This document shows positions 45,508 through 56,873 of a stretch of 64,000 bases of DNA, piece after piece. The notes below the pieces were generated by a model. It was not told the origin of the DNA, made no database searches, and worked only from the letters and a program-made list of their open reading frames with translations. This stretch comes from Peribacillus deserti (lineage in GTDB: Bacteria; Bacillota; Bacilli; Bacillales; DSM-1321), in assembly GCF_016909175.1 (NCBI RefSeq), contig NZ_JAFBFI010000013.1, positions 62,001 to 126,000 of the forward strand, given 5' to 3'. Both the position numbers and the translations under genes were made by a program. Numbering within the stretch: the first letter of the stretch is position 1; each line of letters starts with the position of its first letter.

Positions 45508-45714
45508 TTATTCCGCTTCAGCTTCATGCTTCACCAGAATCTTCTTTATTTTACGGGAAAATTCTTTTCTTGGAATAAGTACGCTGTGTCCGCACCCTTC
45601 ACATTTTATACGGATATCCATTCCCATACGGATCACTTTCCAGGCATTTGCACCGCATGGATGGGACTTCTTCATTTCAACTACATCATTAAGTCCAAAC
45701 TGTTTTTCTTCCAT
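45508..45714 (-). CDS. yyzM: DUF951 protein (YyzM)
   Basis: 68 residues: MEEKQFGLNDVVEMKKSHPCGANAWKVIRMG and DIRIKCEGCGHSVLIPRKEF. Conserved HPCG and CEGC cysteines suggest metal or nucleic-acid binding; function unknown. Lies between mscS and ychF, 17 bases after mscS. Confidence 0.93.
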   Translation of the reverse strand: MEEKQFGLNDVVEMKKSHPCGANAWKVIRMGMDIRIKCEGCGHSVLIPRKEFSRKIKKILVKHEAEAE

Positions 45715-45731
45715 GCTCGATCCTCCTCACC

Positions 45732-46619
45732 TTACTCATTCATTTTTTTATTTACCTTTTCCTCTGCTTGATTGTACATAACCATGCGTGGATAAGGAAT
45801 TTTAATACCCTGTTCATCCAGGAGCACTTTTATTTCTTTTCTTATGGCCCGGGCAATAAACCAGTGATTCATTGGAGTTGTTTCTGCTACTACCCGCAAA
45901 ACAATTTCGTTTTGTTTCACATTTTGAATGCCTAGAAGCTTAGGCTCCTCCACTAAGTCCTCATATCGATCCTTCATTGTTACAAGAAGCTCCTGAATAT
46001 ATTTCTCTGCTCTTTCAATGTCTTCATCATAACTGATCCCTATATCAACAACCGCAACACTGTTGTGAATGGAAAAATTGGTCACTTCAGTGATATTCCC
46101 ATTAGGAACAATCAGCAGTTCACCTGTAAAGTTTTTGATTTTCGTCGTCCTGAGGCCTATTTCTTCCACAGTTCCCTCGAACTGTCCAATTCTAATATAA
46201 TCTCCGACTGAAAACTGATCTTCTAAAATGATAAAGAACCCAGTTATGATGTCTTTTACTAAGCTTTGTGCGCCAAAACCTACCGCTAGGCCCACAATTC
46301 CCGCTCCGGCTAAAAGAGCCTTTACATCGATTGAGAATACCTGAAGAATGGCCATTACAGCTACAAAAAACACCATATATCTAATGACATTATCTAATAA
46401 CTTTAACAAAGTAGCTTCTCTTCGCTCTGATATTCTTAGGGGTCCATGAGCGCGTACAAAGAAAAACTTATGAACGGCTGTTCTTCCATAACGGATAATT
46501 AGTCCGGAAACTACCAAAATCCCAACTATTTTAAGCGCACCAAGGCCAAGTGCAATCCACATTTCTTCTTTAGTCATAAGTGCAATAAATCGGTTGTATA
46601 TCTTTTCAGTGTAATTCAT
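45732..46619 (-). CDS. mscS: small-conductance mechanosensitive channel (MscS family)
   Basis: About 295 residues. Three membrane helices (IALGLGALKIVGILVVSGLII, VIRYMVFFVAVMAIL, ALLAGAGIVGLAVGFGAQSLVKDIITGFFII, the last being the Gly/Ala-rich pore helix), then the beta domain (FSVGDYIRIGQFEGTVEEIGLRTTKIK) and C-terminal alpha/beta domain. Opens on membrane tension. Start at 46619 follows GGTGAT. 46620-46954 contains no identified feature beyond spacer and the yyaC promoter side. Confidence 0.93.
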   Translation of the reverse strand: MNYTEKIYNRFIALMTKEEMWIALGLGALKIVGILVVSGLIIRYGRTAVHKFFFVRAHGPLRISERREATLLKLLDNVIRYMVFFVAVMAILQVFSIDVKALLAGAGIVGLAVGFGAQSLVKDIITGFFIILEDQFSVGDYIRIGQFEGTVEEIGLRTTKIKNFTGELLIVPNGNITEVTNFSIHNSVAVVDIGISYDEDIERAEKYIQELLVTMKDRYEDLVEEPKLLGIQNVKQNEIVLRVVAETTPMNHWFIARAIRKEIKVLLDEQGIKIPYPRMVMYNQAEEKVNKKMNE

Positions 46620-46954
46620 TGATGTTATCACCGCTTTCTTTTGAATCTAAAGGCAGTTACGTAATTCTAACGAGAGGTTTTTCCCTTTATTTTAATTAAT
46701 GGGTCTTTCTTTTAACAGCTATATAGGAAATGTTTCTTCCTAAATAATAGGTCTTTGTGTTATATAAAGCCAGCCAATTATAGTTTATCAAAAACTAGGA
46801 GTTTTTGTATAAATAGACTTTGGGTATATAGGAAGAACGATTTATGAAGACCGTACTTGAAAATGATACTAATTTTGTAGTTTCTCCAAATCGCCACGTA
46901 TAGATTCCCTTAATTTTCCGTATACTGATAATACTTTTACTGAGGAGTGGGATT

Positions 46955-47581
46955 ATGAGCTTCAAACCAAATTTTTTTGAAAATCCTAATCGGATGGTTC
47001 GCATACTTTATGAAGAGTTTGATGTATCAAAACAAATCTCACAAGAGCTGCTTTCTTATATTTCCTTTGAACAAAATCAGCCGATCGTTGTTGTATGCAT
47101 TGGTACAGATCGTTCTACCGGAGATTCACTCGGACCACTCGTAGGTACTTTGCTTGAAGAAAAGTCCACTCCTAACTTTCATATTTACGGTACCTTAGAA
47201 GATCCTATACATGCAGTAAACCTGGAGGAAAAGCTAAGGGAAATTAAATTAAAACATGTAAATCCTTTTATTATTGGAATTGATGCCTGCCTTGGAAGAC
47301 TAAAAAGTGTCGGCTTCATCCAGATAGGTTCAGGTCCGATCAAACCCGGAGCGGGAGTTAATAAAGAACTGCCCGAAGTAGGAAATATGCATATTACAGG
47401 TATAGTGAATGTAAGTGGTTTTATGGAGTTTTTTGTCCTCCAAAATACTCGGCTGAGCCTTGTGTTAAAAATGGCAAAAGCTATTGCAGATGGAATATTT
47501 AAGGCAAGCCTTATGTCCCAAAGAAAAACCCCCAGCATGCCGCATTTGAATTGGACTTTTGAGCAGGAGCAGACCCCTTAA
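46955..47581 (+). CDS. yyaC: YyaC, spore-associated protein (DUF1256)
   Basis: 208 residues, GAGGAGTGG ribosome site. VVVCIGTDRSTGDSLGPLVG near 48 and IGIDACLG near 108 resemble the germination protease (GPR)/hydrogenase-maturase fold. Made in the forespore in B. subtilis; presence supports a spore-former. Confidence 0.94.
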   Translation: MSFKPNFFENPNRMVRILYEEFDVSKQISQELLSYISFEQNQPIVVVCIGTDRSTGDSLGPLVGTLLEEKSTPNFHIYGTLEDPIHAVNLEEKLREIKLKHVNPFIIGIDACLGRLKSVGFIQIGSGPIKPGAGVNKELPEVGNMHITGIVNVSGFMEFFVLQNTRLSLVLKMAKAIADGIFKASLMSQRKTPSMPHLNWTFEQEQTP

Positions 47582-47614
47582 TTGGTGGAATTGATCCTGT
47601 TTTTTTTATAATGA

Positions 47615-47644
47615 AAACACCTCGTCTTGTACGGCAAGGTGTTT
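47615..47644. terminator. bidirectional terminator
   Basis: AAACACCT / AGGTGTTT with extended stem between yyaC and the DUF554 gene. Confidence 0.8.
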
Positions 47645-47655
47645 AATCATAAGTA

Positions 47656-48375
47656 TTAAATTGTTATAGGGATAAAATACAGGATGGTAACTAGAACAGC
47701 TGTAATCAAGATTCCTGGAAGCAGATTGGCTACCCTGATCTTCGTTAACCCGATTAAGTTAAGTCCAATAGCGAAGATCATAATACCGCCTGCAGATGTC
47801 ATTTCCATGATAAAACTATCCATCAATTCTTTAGGAACCACTTCATTGATTTGATTGGCAAAAATGGCAATCAGCCCTTGATACAGAAGGACTGGAATAG
47901 CAGAAAAAACGACTCCAATTCCCAGTGTTGTAGCAAGCACCAGGGCAGTAAAACCATCTATAACCGCCTTTGTATAAAGGACATCGTGATCCCCGCGAAT
48001 CCCGCTGTCCAATGCACCAATAATCGCCATTGCACCGATTAAAAAAATCAGTGTTGCCGTAACAAAGCCTTGAGAGATGGATTGTTCTCCGGCTGTTTTC
48101 CCTCCGATTTTACCTTCCAGCCAATCTCCCACACCATTTAGCTTCGCGTCTAGATCCCACCATTCTCCAAGTACTCCTCCAAACACCAGGCTCAATATAA
48201 CAATTAGAAACTCTTTGCTTTTAAAGCCCATTTGAAGTCCCAATACAATGACAGCTAAACCAATGCCAAACATGACCGTTTCTTTTATTTTTTCAGGAAT
48301 CCTATGAAATATTTTTCCGAGCAAGGTTCCAACAATTATACAGGCTGCATTCACCAGGGTTCCCATTAATACCAT
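47656..48375 (-). CDS. DUF554 membrane protein
   Basis: About 239 residues from MVLMGTLVNAACIIVGTLLGKIF at 48375 with AAAAGGTGATT upstream. Six to seven hydrophobic helices; conserved EWWDLDAKLNGVGDWLEGK loop and SQGFVTATLIFLIGAMAIIGALDSG. Related to YqgA/YdfK; function unknown, a transport role is assumed for the family. Confidence 0.9.
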   Translation of the reverse strand: MVLMGTLVNAACIIVGTLLGKIFHRIPEKIKETVMFGIGLAVIVLGLQMGFKSKEFLIVILSLVFGGVLGEWWDLDAKLNGVGDWLEGKIGGKTAGEQSISQGFVTATLIFLIGAMAIIGALDSGIRGDHDVLYTKAVIDGFTALVLATTLGIGVVFSAIPVLLYQGLIAIFANQINEVVPKELMDSFIMEMTSAGGIMIFAIGLNLIGLTKIRVANLLPGILITAVLVTILYFIPITI

Positions 48376-48494
48376 TACAATCACCTTTTACAAGTTTTTA
48401 GTTGAATCATATAAAATAAAGGGCAGACCCAGGCTTAACTCTGAATCACACCCTTAACGGTACATTATCGTGAGGAATTTACTGTAATTAAACC

Positions 48495-49355
48495 TCAAGA
48501 TGAAAGATTTGAGTGATCTAGTAATTCTAATATTCGCTCCAAATCATCACTTGAAAAAAATTCAATTTCAATTTTCCCTTTTTTCTTTGACTGTTTAATC
48601 GTAACCGTAGTGCCAAATCTCTCACGAAGTGAATTTTCCCGCTCCTGAAGGAACAAATCTTTTTTCTGCGGTTTTGGCTTTTGTGTTTCACGTGGAACAT
48701 TTTGATTTAAATTGTTTATTAATGCTTCCAGCTGGCGGACATTGAGTCCCTCTTTTGTTACTCTTTCCACTACATGCGGCAATTGAGTTTTCTTTTTTAA
48801 GCTTAACAGTGCACGGCCATGTCCCATCGAGATCTTTCCTTCAGAAATTAAATCCTGGATTTCGGAAGGAAGGGAAAGTAAACGAATATGATTTGCGATA
48901 TATGGTCTGCTTTTTCCCAGCCGTTTAGCCAGCTCTTCCTGGGTAAGACTGAGTTTCTCCATCAACGCCTGGTAAGCAGCTCCCTCTTCCAGCGGATTCA
49001 GGTCCTCACGCTGCAAATTTTCTAAGAGAGCAAGCTCCATCATTTGCTGTTCATTTAATTCCCGGACTACTACAGGGACGATTTGCAGCCCTGCTTCTTT
49101 AGCGGCCCTGAATCGTCTTTCACCAGCAACAATTTCATACCCTTTTATACTTTTTCTTACAATCAGCGGCTGAAGAATTCCATGCTGTTGAATAGATTGT
49201 TTAAGCTCTTGAATGGCTTCCGTTTGAAATACTTTTCTTGGCTGATAAGGATTCGGCCTTAAATCCTTAATTTTTACTTCCTGGACGGTATCTTCCTTGC
49301 CTGCCTCAAGGTTTTGAAATAAAGCATTAATCCCTTTTCCCAGCCCTTTAGCCAT
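48495..49355 (-). CDS. parB: Spo0J (ParB), parS-binding CTPase
   Basis: 286 residues. KDLRPNPYQPRKVF, GERRFRAAK (CTP-binding), HTH LTQEELAKRLGKSRPYIANHIRLL near 135-158, C-terminal dimerisation. Loads at parS, spreads as a clamp, recruits SMC and stimulates Soj. A parS site lies in its own gene. Overlaps soj by eight bases. Confidence 0.97.
   Translation of the reverse strand: MAKGLGKGINALFQNLEAGKEDTVQEVKIKDLRPNPYQPRKVFQTEAIQELKQSIQQHGILQPLIVRKSIKGYEIVAGERRFRAAKEAGLQIVPVVVRELNEQQMMELALLENLQREDLNPLEEGAAYQALMEKLSLTQEELAKRLGKSRPYIANHIRLLSLPSEIQDLISEGKISMGHGRALLSLKKKTQLPHVVERVTKEGLNVRQLEALINNLNQNVPRETQKPKPQKKDLFLQERENSLRERFGTTVTIKQSKKKGKIEIEFFSSDDLERILELLDHSNLSS
48684..48699. promoter_or_regulatory. 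parS site inside spo0J
   Basis: TGTTTCACGTGGAACA, the classic spo0J-internal parS; encodes NVPRET in the protein. Confidence 0.95.
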
Positions 49356-50109
49356 GTGACACCACTTCCTTTGCCAAGTCTAAATATACTTCAGCTCCCC
49401 TGGATTTCGGATCATAAATAATAATAGGTTCCCCGTGGCTTGGTGCTTCACTTAACCTGATGTTTCTAGGAATGATGGTTTTGTATACCTTGTCCTGAAA
49501 GTACTTTTTAACTTCTTCTATTACCTGTATACCCAGATTTGTACGCGCATCGAGCATCGTTAGCAGTACGCCTTCTATTTTTAAATCCTGGTTAAGATGC
49601 TTTTGGACCAATCTTACTGTATTAAGCAGCTGACTTAAGCCTTCGAGTGCATAATATTCACATTGAACCGGTATCAGAACAGCATCTGAAGCTGTTAAAC
49701 TATTAATGGTTAAAAGTCCAAGTGAAGGCGGGCAATCAATAATGATATAATCAAATCTGCTCTTTACCTGTTCTAGCGCTCTTTTTAACCGGACTTCTCT
49801 CGAAATAGTAGGAACAAGCTCGATTTCAGCCCCTGCAAGCTGAATGGTTGCAGGAATCGTATATAAGTTTTCCACCTTGGTCCCTTTTATAACATCATTA
49901 ACATCAACATCATCTACTAATACATCATAGATACATTGATCCACATCTGCTTTTTCAATTCCGATCCCGCTTGTTGCATTCCCCTGAGGATCTATATCAA
50001 CTAATAATACTTTTTTACCTATGTATGCCAAACAAGCTCCAAGATTTACTGAAGTAGTCGTTTTTCCTACTCCGCCTTTTTGATTGGCGATGGCGATAAT
50101 TTTTCCCAT
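49348..50109 (-). CDS. parA: Soj (ParA), chromosome segregation ATPase
   Basis: 253 residues. Deviant Walker A KGGVGKTTTS (10-19), VDIDPQGNATSG, Walker B YIIIDCPPSLG. ATP-dependent dimer binds DNA; monomer inhibits DnaA. Translationally coupled to spo0J. Confidence 0.98.
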   Translation of the reverse strand: MGKIIAIANQKGGVGKTTTSVNLGACLAYIGKKVLLVDIDPQGNATSGIGIEKADVDQCIYDVLVDDVDVNDVIKGTKVENLYTIPATIQLAGAEIELVPTISREVRLKRALEQVKSRFDYIIIDCPPSLGLLTINSLTASDAVLIPVQCEYYALEGLSQLLNTVRLVQKHLNQDLKIEGVLLTMLDARTNLGIQVIEEVKKYFQDKVYKTIIPRNIRLSEAPSHGEPIIIYDPKSRGAEVYLDLAKEVVSHG

Positions 50110-50427
50110 GGTGTCACCTGCCTTTACCTCTTACTCTCTTACTATTTATATGTTTAAAAATACTAATTTTTTTCTCACTTATCTATTTTATCATGAATAT
50201 GCAATTATTAAATTGATTTCTCTTAAACACTTTTATTCATTTTTTAAAGATTATGAGCTCGTAAAAGCGTTCTCAAGAGTTGAAATAGCAAGGGTGTTGA
50301 TGCGGATCCAGCTTAGTGCTGTTTTCGGACCCATTAAAAAAAGGACTGACTTTTAAGCCAGCCCACATGATGGATCAGTAGATTTACTTTACAAGATTAT
50401 ATGAATTAAGATGATTATAATAGCCTG
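50110..50427. other. intergenic region between noc and soj, nothing identified
   Basis: 318 AT-rich bases, likely with the soj promoter. No clear hairpin or gene. Confidence 0.5.
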
Positions 50428-51306
50428 TTACTTCTTCTTAGGAATCTTAATGGTAAATTGATAGTATTCTTCAAACTCTTCTTCTGAAGAATCTAAATTT
50501 ATCCCATTGTCCGTTACCATTGACAGAGATTGTCTGATGGTATTGACAGCAATCCTCATATCTTTGCTAAAAGCTTTTCTCTTTGGTTTAGGCTTGGATT
50601 CTGGCGGAGTAAGAATTTTAATAATTCTTTCTTCGGTCTGTTTAACATTTAGATTTTTCTCAATGATTTCCGCTAGCAGTTCAACCTGCTTTGCCGGATC
50701 TTTTAAAGGAATTAGAGAACGGGCATGGCGCTCTGTTATTTGTTTACTTAAGACCGCATCTTGGACTGCCTGGGGAAGCTTTAACAATCTCAGCTTATTT
50801 GCAACCGTCGATTGTCCTATCCCTAGCCTTTGAGCCAGCGCTTCCTGTGTTAATTCATGCAGTTCCAGCAATCTCGCATATGCTAAAGCCTCCTCAATAG
50901 GAGACAGTTCTTCTCTTTGCAAATTCTCAATTAAGGCAACAGAGGCCGTTTCTTTATCATTAAAATCCTTGACTATTACTGGAACATTCTCCCATTCAAG
51001 TTTAAGCATTGCTCTATATCGGCGTTCACCAGCTATTATTTCATACTTGTCTTCCTGATATTTGCGAACGACAATCGGCTGTATAATTCCATGCGTACGG
51101 ATTGTCTGTGCCAGCTCAGAAATTTTGCTATCGTCAAAAATAGTTCTAGGCTGGTAACGGTTCGGAATTATATCAGAAATAGGAATGTTTTGTATTTCCT
51201 CTCGAGCTGTCTTTTCGGCTTCTTCATGCAGCTCTTGTTGTTCCGCTTGTTCGGCTTGTTCCGCTTTTTCCCCTAATCCAAAAAAACGTGAAAAAGGATG
51301 CTTCAT
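50428..51306 (-). CDS. noc: Noc, nucleoid occlusion protein
   Basis: About 292 residues. N-terminal amphipathic segment [14 protein letters not shown] (membrane anchor), an Ala/Glu/Gln-rich stretch, ParB-like domain ([19 protein letters not shown]), [27 protein letters not shown]. Blocks division over DNA. Start at 51306 mirrors B. subtilis Noc; ATG 51312 is also possible. Confidence 0.96.
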   Translation of the reverse strand: MKHPFSRFFGLGEKAEQAEQAEQQELHEEAEKTAREEIQNIPISDIIPNRYQPRTIFDDSKISELAQTIRTHGIIQPIVVRKYQEDKYEIIAGERRYRAMLKLEWENVPVIVKDFNDKETASVALIENLQREELSPIEEALAYARLLELHELTQEALAQRLGIGQSTVANKLRLLKLPQAVQDAVLSKQITERHARSLIPLKDPAKQVELLAEIIEKNLNVKQTEERIIKILTPPESKPKPKRKAFSKDMRIAVNTIRQSLSMVTDNGINLDSSEEEFEEYYQFTIKIPKKK

Positions 51307-51497
51307 TTCCATACACCACCTTTAAGAAACTCCCACACTACATATTCTTCTTTTAAACGACAGGTTCCTGCTTTTATTATCGGCAAATTATTAAAACAGA
51401 TTAGAGCTCCCAGTTAAACCTTAACTGTCATAACTCGGTAGTCATGTCAGTTAAGGTCTGTTAAATGAATACAAAGCAATGCAGCATTCAGAGTGAA

Positions 51498-52214
51498 TTA
51501 TTCTATAGGCAGCTTATTTGGCGTTCCAGGCTTTCTTGGATATTTTTTTGGAGTCGGCTTCAATTTGCTGACAATAATAATATTTCTCTCGCTCTCCTCA
51601 ATAGGGAGTGAAAATGGATGCATACTATCCACTTTTCCGCCTAAAACTTTCACAGCCTTTTCGCCAGTTTCTGTCTCATCCTGTCCATTTGCACCTTTCA
51701 TGGCCACAAAGAATCCTCCTACTTTAACAAGAGGCATGCATAATTCGCTTAATACTGACATTCTGGCAACAGCGCGCGCTGTTACAACATCATATTTTTC
51801 ACGATGGACAGGATTCTGGCCGAAGGTTTCAGCTCTGTCATGATAAAAGGAGACATTCTGAAGCTTTAAAGAAACTGCTAAGTGATTTAGAAAAGAAATC
51901 CTTTTATTTAATGAATCAACAATGGATACATGAAGCTCTGGAAAACAGATTTTAAGAGGAATGCTGGGGAATCCTGCACCCGCTCCAACATCACAGATCT
52001 TGAATGGTTTATTAAAATCAAAGTAAAAGGCAGCTGAAACAGAATCATAGAAATGCTTCAGATATACTTCTTCCTTATCTGTGATAGCTGTCAAATTCAT
52101 CTTATTGTTCCATTCAACCAGTAAATGAAAATAAGTCTCAAATTGATCAAGCTGCTGCCCGGAAAGGCTGATACCTTTCTCGGACAGCATGATTTGAAAT
52201 TGTTCTGTATTCAT
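51498..52214 (-). CDS. rsmG: RsmG (GidB), 16S rRNA m7G527 methyltransferase
   Basis: 238 residues, SAM-binding [16 protein letters not shown] near 72, [19 protein letters not shown]. Loss gives low-level streptomycin resistance in other species. Follows mnmG by 45 bases. Confidence 0.97.
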   Translation of the reverse strand: MNTEQFQIMLSEKGISLSGQQLDQFETYFHLLVEWNNKMNLTAITDKEEVYLKHFYDSVSAAFYFDFNKPFKICDVGAGAGFPSIPLKICFPELHVSIVDSLNKRISFLNHLAVSLKLQNVSFYHDRAETFGQNPVHREKYDVVTARAVARMSVLSELCMPLVKVGGFFVAMKGANGQDETETGEKAVKVLGGKVDSMHPFSLPIEESERNIIIVSKLKPTPKKYPRKPGTPNKLPIE

Positions 52215-52259
52215 GTTAGCAACCTCTTTATTCCCGCTTTTCTCAGTGGAAGATGCGGT

Positions 52260-54146
52260 TTATTGGCTAATGCGTGCAATTTTCCCTTGTTCTAAATATA
52301 CCAGAAGAATAGATGTATCGGCAGGATTTACTCCAGAAATACGGGAAGCCTGGGCAACTGAAAGCGGGCGTACTTCTTTCAGCTTTTGCCTTGCTTCGGT
52401 CGCAAGTCCAGAGATTGCATCATAATCAATGTTTTCCGGAATTTTTTTATTTTCCATCTTTTTAAGTTTTTCAACTTGCTGCAAGGATTTTTCTATATAG
52501 CCTTCATACTTTATCTGTATTTCTACTTGCTCAGATACATCGGAAGCTATTTCGAAATCTGCCGGGACCAGCTGCTGAATATGTTCGTAACCCATCTCTG
52601 GTCGCTTTAACAGATCGGAAGCCCTGATGCCATCCTTCAGCTCGCTTCCACCTTTGCTGACAATAAGTTCTTGGACTTCAGCTGTCGGCTTTATGAAGAT
52701 AGATTTCAATCTTTCTAATTCACTTTCGATTGCAGCCTTTTTCTCAAGAAACTTAGAATATCTTTCTTCTTTGATCATGCCTATTTCGTAACCTTTTTCT
52801 GTTAATCGAAGGTCTGCATTATCGTGTCTTAGCAGCAGTCGGTATTCGGCTCTTGATGTAAGCAGGCGGTATGGCTCATTCGTACCCTTCGTAACCAGGT
52901 CATCGATCAACACGCCAATATAAGCATCCGATCTGCTTAAAATTAATTCTTCTTTATTCAGTGCTTTAAGACCGGCATTAATTCCTGCCATCAGACCTTG
53001 TCCGGCAGCCTCTTCATAACCAGAAGTACCATTGATTTGTCCCGCTGTATACAAATTCGGAACCTTTTTCGTCTCTAATGTCGGCCATAATTGTGTAGGC
53101 ACAACTGAATCATATTCAATCGCATAACCTGCACGCATCATCTGAACATTTTCCAAACCGGGAATGGAAGCAAGTACCTGTTTTTGTACATCCTCAGGAA
53201 GACTTGTAGATAAACCCTGCACATACACCTCGTGTGTATTTCTGCCTTCCGGCTCAAGGAAAATCTGATGGCGCGGCTTATCATGGAAACGAACAACCTT
53301 ATCTTCAATCGAAGGGCAATACCTAGGACCTGTTCCTTTTATCATCCCGGAATACATCGGAGAACGATGCAAGTTATCATCAATGATTTGGTGCGTGATT
53401 TCACTTGTATAAGTAAGCCAACATGGAAGCTGGTCTGTGATAAATTTGGTTGTCTCATAGGAAAATGCCCGCGGAACATCATCGCCAGGCTGTATTTCCG
53501 TCTTGCTGTAATCAATCGTTTCACTGTGCACTCTTGGGGGCGTTCCTGTTTTGAAGCGGACTAAGTCGAAGCCAAGCTCTTCCAAGTGTTCCGAAAGCTT
53601 GATGGAAGGCTGCTGGTTATTCGGTCCGCTGGAGTATTTTAATTCTCCTAGTATAATTTCTCCGCGGAGGAATGTACCTGTAGTAATTACGACCGTTTTT
53701 GAATAGTAAGCAGCTCCAGTTTGTGTAATAACTCCCTTACACATTCCATCTTCAATTATTAAACGTTCAACCAGACCTTGAACAAGATCTAGATTTTCTT
53801 CATTTTCAATTGTTTTTTTCATTTCCTGCTGATACAGAAACTTATCAGCCTGTGCTCTTAATGCTCTAACAGCAGGACCTTTACCTGTGTTCAGCATTCT
53901 CATTTGGATATGGGTTTTATCGATATTTTTACCCATTTCTCCACCAAGAGCATCTATCTCTCTCACTACTATACCCTTAGCTGGTCCACCAACAGATGGA
54001 TTACATGGCATAAAGGCAACCATATCTAGATTTATAGTAAGCATTAGAGTTTTCGCTCCAATACGTGCAGCCGAAAGACCCGCTTCCACGCCAGCATGGC
54101 CGGCTCCAACTACTATAACATCGTACGTACCTGCATCGTAAGGCAT
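52260..54146 (-). CDS. mnmG: MnmG (GidA), tRNA wobble-uridine modification enzyme
   Basis: 628 residues. FAD motif [19 protein letters not shown] near 11, [25 protein letters not shown], and C-terminal helical domain. With MnmE makes 5-carboxymethylaminomethyl-uridine at U34. Confidence 0.98.
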   Translation of the reverse strand: MPYDAGTYDVIVVGAGHAGVEAGLSAARIGAKTLMLTINLDMVAFMPCNPSVGGPAKGIVVREIDALGGEMGKNIDKTHIQMRMLNTGKGPAVRALRAQADKFLYQQEMKKTIENEENLDLVQGLVERLIIEDGMCKGVITQTGAAYYSKTVVITTGTFLRGEIILGELKYSSGPNNQQPSIKLSEHLEELGFDLVRFKTGTPPRVHSETIDYSKTEIQPGDDVPRAFSYETTKFITDQLPCWLTYTSEITHQIIDDNLHRSPMYSGMIKGTGPRYCPSIEDKVVRFHDKPRHQIFLEPEGRNTHEVYVQGLSTSLPEDVQKQVLASIPGLENVQMMRAGYAIEYDSVVPTQLWPTLETKKVPNLYTAGQINGTSGYEEAAGQGLMAGINAGLKALNKEELILSRSDAYIGVLIDDLVTKGTNEPYRLLTSRAEYRLLLRHDNADLRLTEKGYEIGMIKEERYSKFLEKKAAIESELERLKSIFIKPTAEVQELIVSKGGSELKDGIRASDLLKRPEMGYEHIQQLVPADFEIASDVSEQVEIQIKYEGYIEKSLQQVEKLKKMENKKIPENIDYDAISGLATEARQKLKEVRPLSVAQASRISGVNPADTSILLVYLEQGKIARISQ

Positions 54147-54423
54147 TACCTTACCTCCTTCTGAACGCTATTAAATAAAAAGCTTCTCATAAGCTTTAAT
54201 GTCTGAATATAAGCAGCTGTTCCTAAACACAGTTCCGAAAATGTTCGTAATGTGTCAATTACTTCTCAGCTTTCGGAATTTATACAGCTTTCACTTTGCT
54301 CCTGAATCTTTTCCTTAAAAGGACCTTACTTTCAAAAGGAAAAGGCGGCGTTGCTGCCGCTTTTATTATCGTTGTTCCTTGATGATTATTGGTTCATCAT
54401 AGTTCATATTAAAAATTCCGTTT

Positions 54424-54585
54424 GGAAGGCACCGTTCTGCGCTTTTCTTGCTGTCTAGCTCCAAGCTGCCACCTTCGAGTCATAAGCCAATCGGTCCATG
54501 AGAAGAAAATTCACTTCTCATAGCCCGCTCGTCTTATGCTTGTCAGGTGGCTCCTCCGCTCTGCTTCGGACCGCTTTCCGCTTTT
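54424..54585 (-). repeat. 160-bp intergenic repeat, copy 2, at the 3' end of mnmE
   Basis: Homologous to 43843-44004, same orientation, ending just after the mnmE stop. Here the long stem reads GCCACCT...CATAAG with CTTATG...AGGTGGC; in copy 1 the outer part is changed on both arms (GAGA..CCT and AGGTCTC), which points to selection for pairing. The rest of 54147-54423 has no recognised feature. Confidence 0.8.
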
Positions 54586-54586
54586 C

Positions 54587-55972
54587 TTATTTCCCCAGGC
54601 AGAATTGGGAGAATAGTTGGTCGATGAGGCTTTCATGTACGCTGTCGCCTATGATTTCCCCTAGTAGTTCCCAGGTTCTTGTAAAGTCTATCTGTACTAA
54701 GTCTATAGGTGTGCCTGCTTCGATTGCTTCCATTGCATCTGTGATGGCAGTTAATGCCTGGCTGATTAAGGCGATATGGCGTGAGTTTGATACGTATGTC
54801 ATATCACCGGCCTCTAAAGAACCTGCAAAGAATAAGGAGGAAATGGCTTCTTCCAGCTCGTCAACTCCCTGATCTTCTAATAGAGAAGTTGTGACGATTG
54901 AGCGGTTTTTAGCCAGGTCTTTTACTTTATCTATATCTATTTTCGATGGCAAGTCCATTTTGTTAATAATAACGATAACATCCATGCCTTCCGTGATTTG
55001 AAATAATTGTTCATCTTCAACTGTAAGTTCATCCGAATTATTTAATACTAATAGAATTAAATCGGCATCTTTCAAGACGGCCCTTGACCGTTCAACTCCA
55101 ATTCTTTCTACAATATCTTCCGTTTCTCTGATTCCGGCTGTATCGAGTAGCCTTAGAGGAACACCTCTGACATTTACATACTCTTCTATTACATCGCGGG
55201 TTGTACCGGGAATATCGGTAACAATCGCCTTATTTTCATGTACCAGGCTGTTGAGGAGCGAAGATTTACCGACATTTGGACGTCCAATAATTACTGTCGA
55301 GAGCCCCTCCCGCAGTATTTTCCCTTGTTCCGAAGTCCGTAACAGACGTTCTAATTCACTTTTCACATGTGCAGCCCGTTGCATAAAAATTCCATGTGTC
55401 ATTTCTTCCACATCATCATACTCAGGATAATCTATGTTTACCTCAACATGTGCGAGGGTTTCCAAAATCTCTTGTCTTAATTCTCTGATCAACTTGGATA
55501 GTCTGCCTTCCATCTGTCCAAGTGCAACGTTCATTGCCCGATCTGTTTTAGCTCGAATAAGATCCATTACTGCTTCAGCTTGTGACAAATCAATCCGGCC
55601 ATTCAGGAAAGCTCTTTTTGTAAACTCCCCTGGTTCCGCAAGCCTTGCCCCATTTGCAAGCACGAGCTGTAAAACTCGGTTAACAGAAACCAATCCGCCG
55701 TGGCAGTTAATTTCTACAACGTCTTCTCTCGTAAAGGTCTTTGGGCCTCTCATAACAGTTACCATTACTTCCTCTACAACCTTTTGAGTTTTAGGGTCTA
55801 TTAAATTCCCGTAATGGATTGTATGAGAATTGACTTCAGACAACAGTTTGCCGCCAGGTCCTCTATACACTCTATCAGCAATAGCCAGCGCCTCGTCACC
55901 GCTTAGCCGAACAATGGCAATTGCCCCTTCACCCATTGGAGTCGAAATCGCTGTTATTGTATCAAATTCCAT
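54587..55972 (-). CDS. mnmE: MnmE (TrmE), tRNA modification GTPase
   Basis: 461 residues from [25 protein letters not shown] at 55972; a longer in-frame start at 56056 is not supported by the family length. Folate-binding N-domain, helical domain, inserted G domain ([28 protein letters not shown]) and the C-terminal CLGK catalytic cysteine motif. Partner of MnmG. Confidence 0.97.
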   Translation of the reverse strand: MEFDTITAISTPMGEGAIAIVRLSGDEALAIADRVYRGPGGKLLSEVNSHTIHYGNLIDPKTQKVVEEVMVTVMRGPKTFTREDVVEINCHGGLVSVNRVLQLVLANGARLAEPGEFTKRAFLNGRIDLSQAEAVMDLIRAKTDRAMNVALGQMEGRLSKLIRELRQEILETLAHVEVNIDYPEYDDVEEMTHGIFMQRAAHVKSELERLLRTSEQGKILREGLSTVIIGRPNVGKSSLLNSLVHENKAIVTDIPGTTRDVIEEYVNVRGVPLRLLDTAGIRETEDIVERIGVERSRAVLKDADLILLVLNNSDELTVEDEQLFQITEGMDVIVIINKMDLPSKIDIDKVKDLAKNRSIVTTSLLEDQGVDELEEAISSLFFAGSLEAGDMTYVSNSRHIALISQALTAITDAMEAIEAGTPIDLVQIDFTRTWELLGEIIGDSVHESLIDQLFSQFCLGK

Positions 55973-56046
55973 GTCTTCATCTCTCTTATGAAAAATTTTA
56001 GAACAATATACTATATTATAAAAAAAACTGCCTAGTTTCAAATTTG

Positions 56047-56098
56047 TTATCCACAATCCAAAAAACTATATAAGTCCTTCTATTTTAACTTATCCACA
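56047..56098. promoter_or_regulatory. two DnaA boxes upstream of mnmE
   Basis: Exact TTATCCACA at 56047-56055 and 56090-56098, 2.6 kb from oriC. Confidence 0.75.
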
Positions 56099-56205
56099 TG
56101 TGAATAACAATAATAGCAAATCAGCAAATTATTTTTTGGCTTTTTTTTATTGAAAATTAAATTTTCCTCCTTTTAGAAGATCTGCACTCTGCCAGAAAGG
56201 AACAC

Positions 56206-56243
56206 AAAAAAGCTGACCCTGGCACATTCCAGGATCAGCTTGT
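56206..56243 (-). terminator. terminator after jag
   Basis: AAGCTGATCCTGG / CCAGGGTCAGCTT stem, T6 on the minus strand. Confidence 0.9.
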
Positions 56244-56249
56244 TTTGTT

Positions 56250-56873
56250 TTATTTTTTTAAAGGAGCTATAACTATATGCCTATAAGGCTCAGCCCCATT
56301 AGAATAAGTTTTAATATTTTTAAAATTTATCAACGCTGAATGTATGATCTTTCGTTCGTAAGAAGGCATAGGTTCAAGCGCTACTTCTCTTCCAGATCTA
56401 ACAGCCTTATCAGCCATTTTTTTCGCAAGATTCATTAACGTTTCATTTCTGCGGGTCCGGTACTCTTCCGCATCCAGAATGACGGTAAGATACTGCCTCG
56501 AGCAGCTGTTGGCAACAAGCTGGGCAAGATATTGCATCGAATTAAGAGTCTGCCCGCGCTTGCCGATTAAAAGAGCGATTTTATCGCCGGATAAAAGATA
56601 CGTAACATTTTTTCCAGACCGTTTTACTTCAATGTCGACTTCGACACCTATTTCTCTGCTTACATTTCTGATATATTGTTCGGTTTCTTCAATTGGATCA
56701 GGAGGCAGGGTTACTTTCACTAATGCATCCTTATTTCCAAAAATTCCAAGAAATCCTTTTTTACCTTGTTCAATGATTTCAATTTGGACACGGTCCCGGG
56801 TTGTACTTAATTGAGCTAAAGCTGACTCTACTGCTGCATCGACCGTATGTCCGGTAGCAGTTACTTGTTTCAC
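56250..56873 (-). CDS. jag: Jag (KhpB), RNA-binding protein
   Basis: 207 residues: Jag-N ([22 protein letters not shown]), KH domain ([28 protein letters not shown] near 94-122) and R3H domain at the end ([11 protein letters not shown]). Overlaps spoIIIJ by four bases. Confidence 0.96.
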   Translation of the reverse strand: MKQVTATGHTVDAAVESALAQLSTTRDRVQIEIIEQGKKGFLGIFGNKDALVKVTLPPDPIEETEQYIRNVSREIGVEVDIEVKRSGKNVTYLLSGDKIALLIGKRGQTLNSMQYLAQLVANSCSRQYLTVILDAEEYRTRRNETLMNLAKKMADKAVRSGREVALEPMPSYERKIIHSALINFKNIKTYSNGAEPYRHIVIAPLKK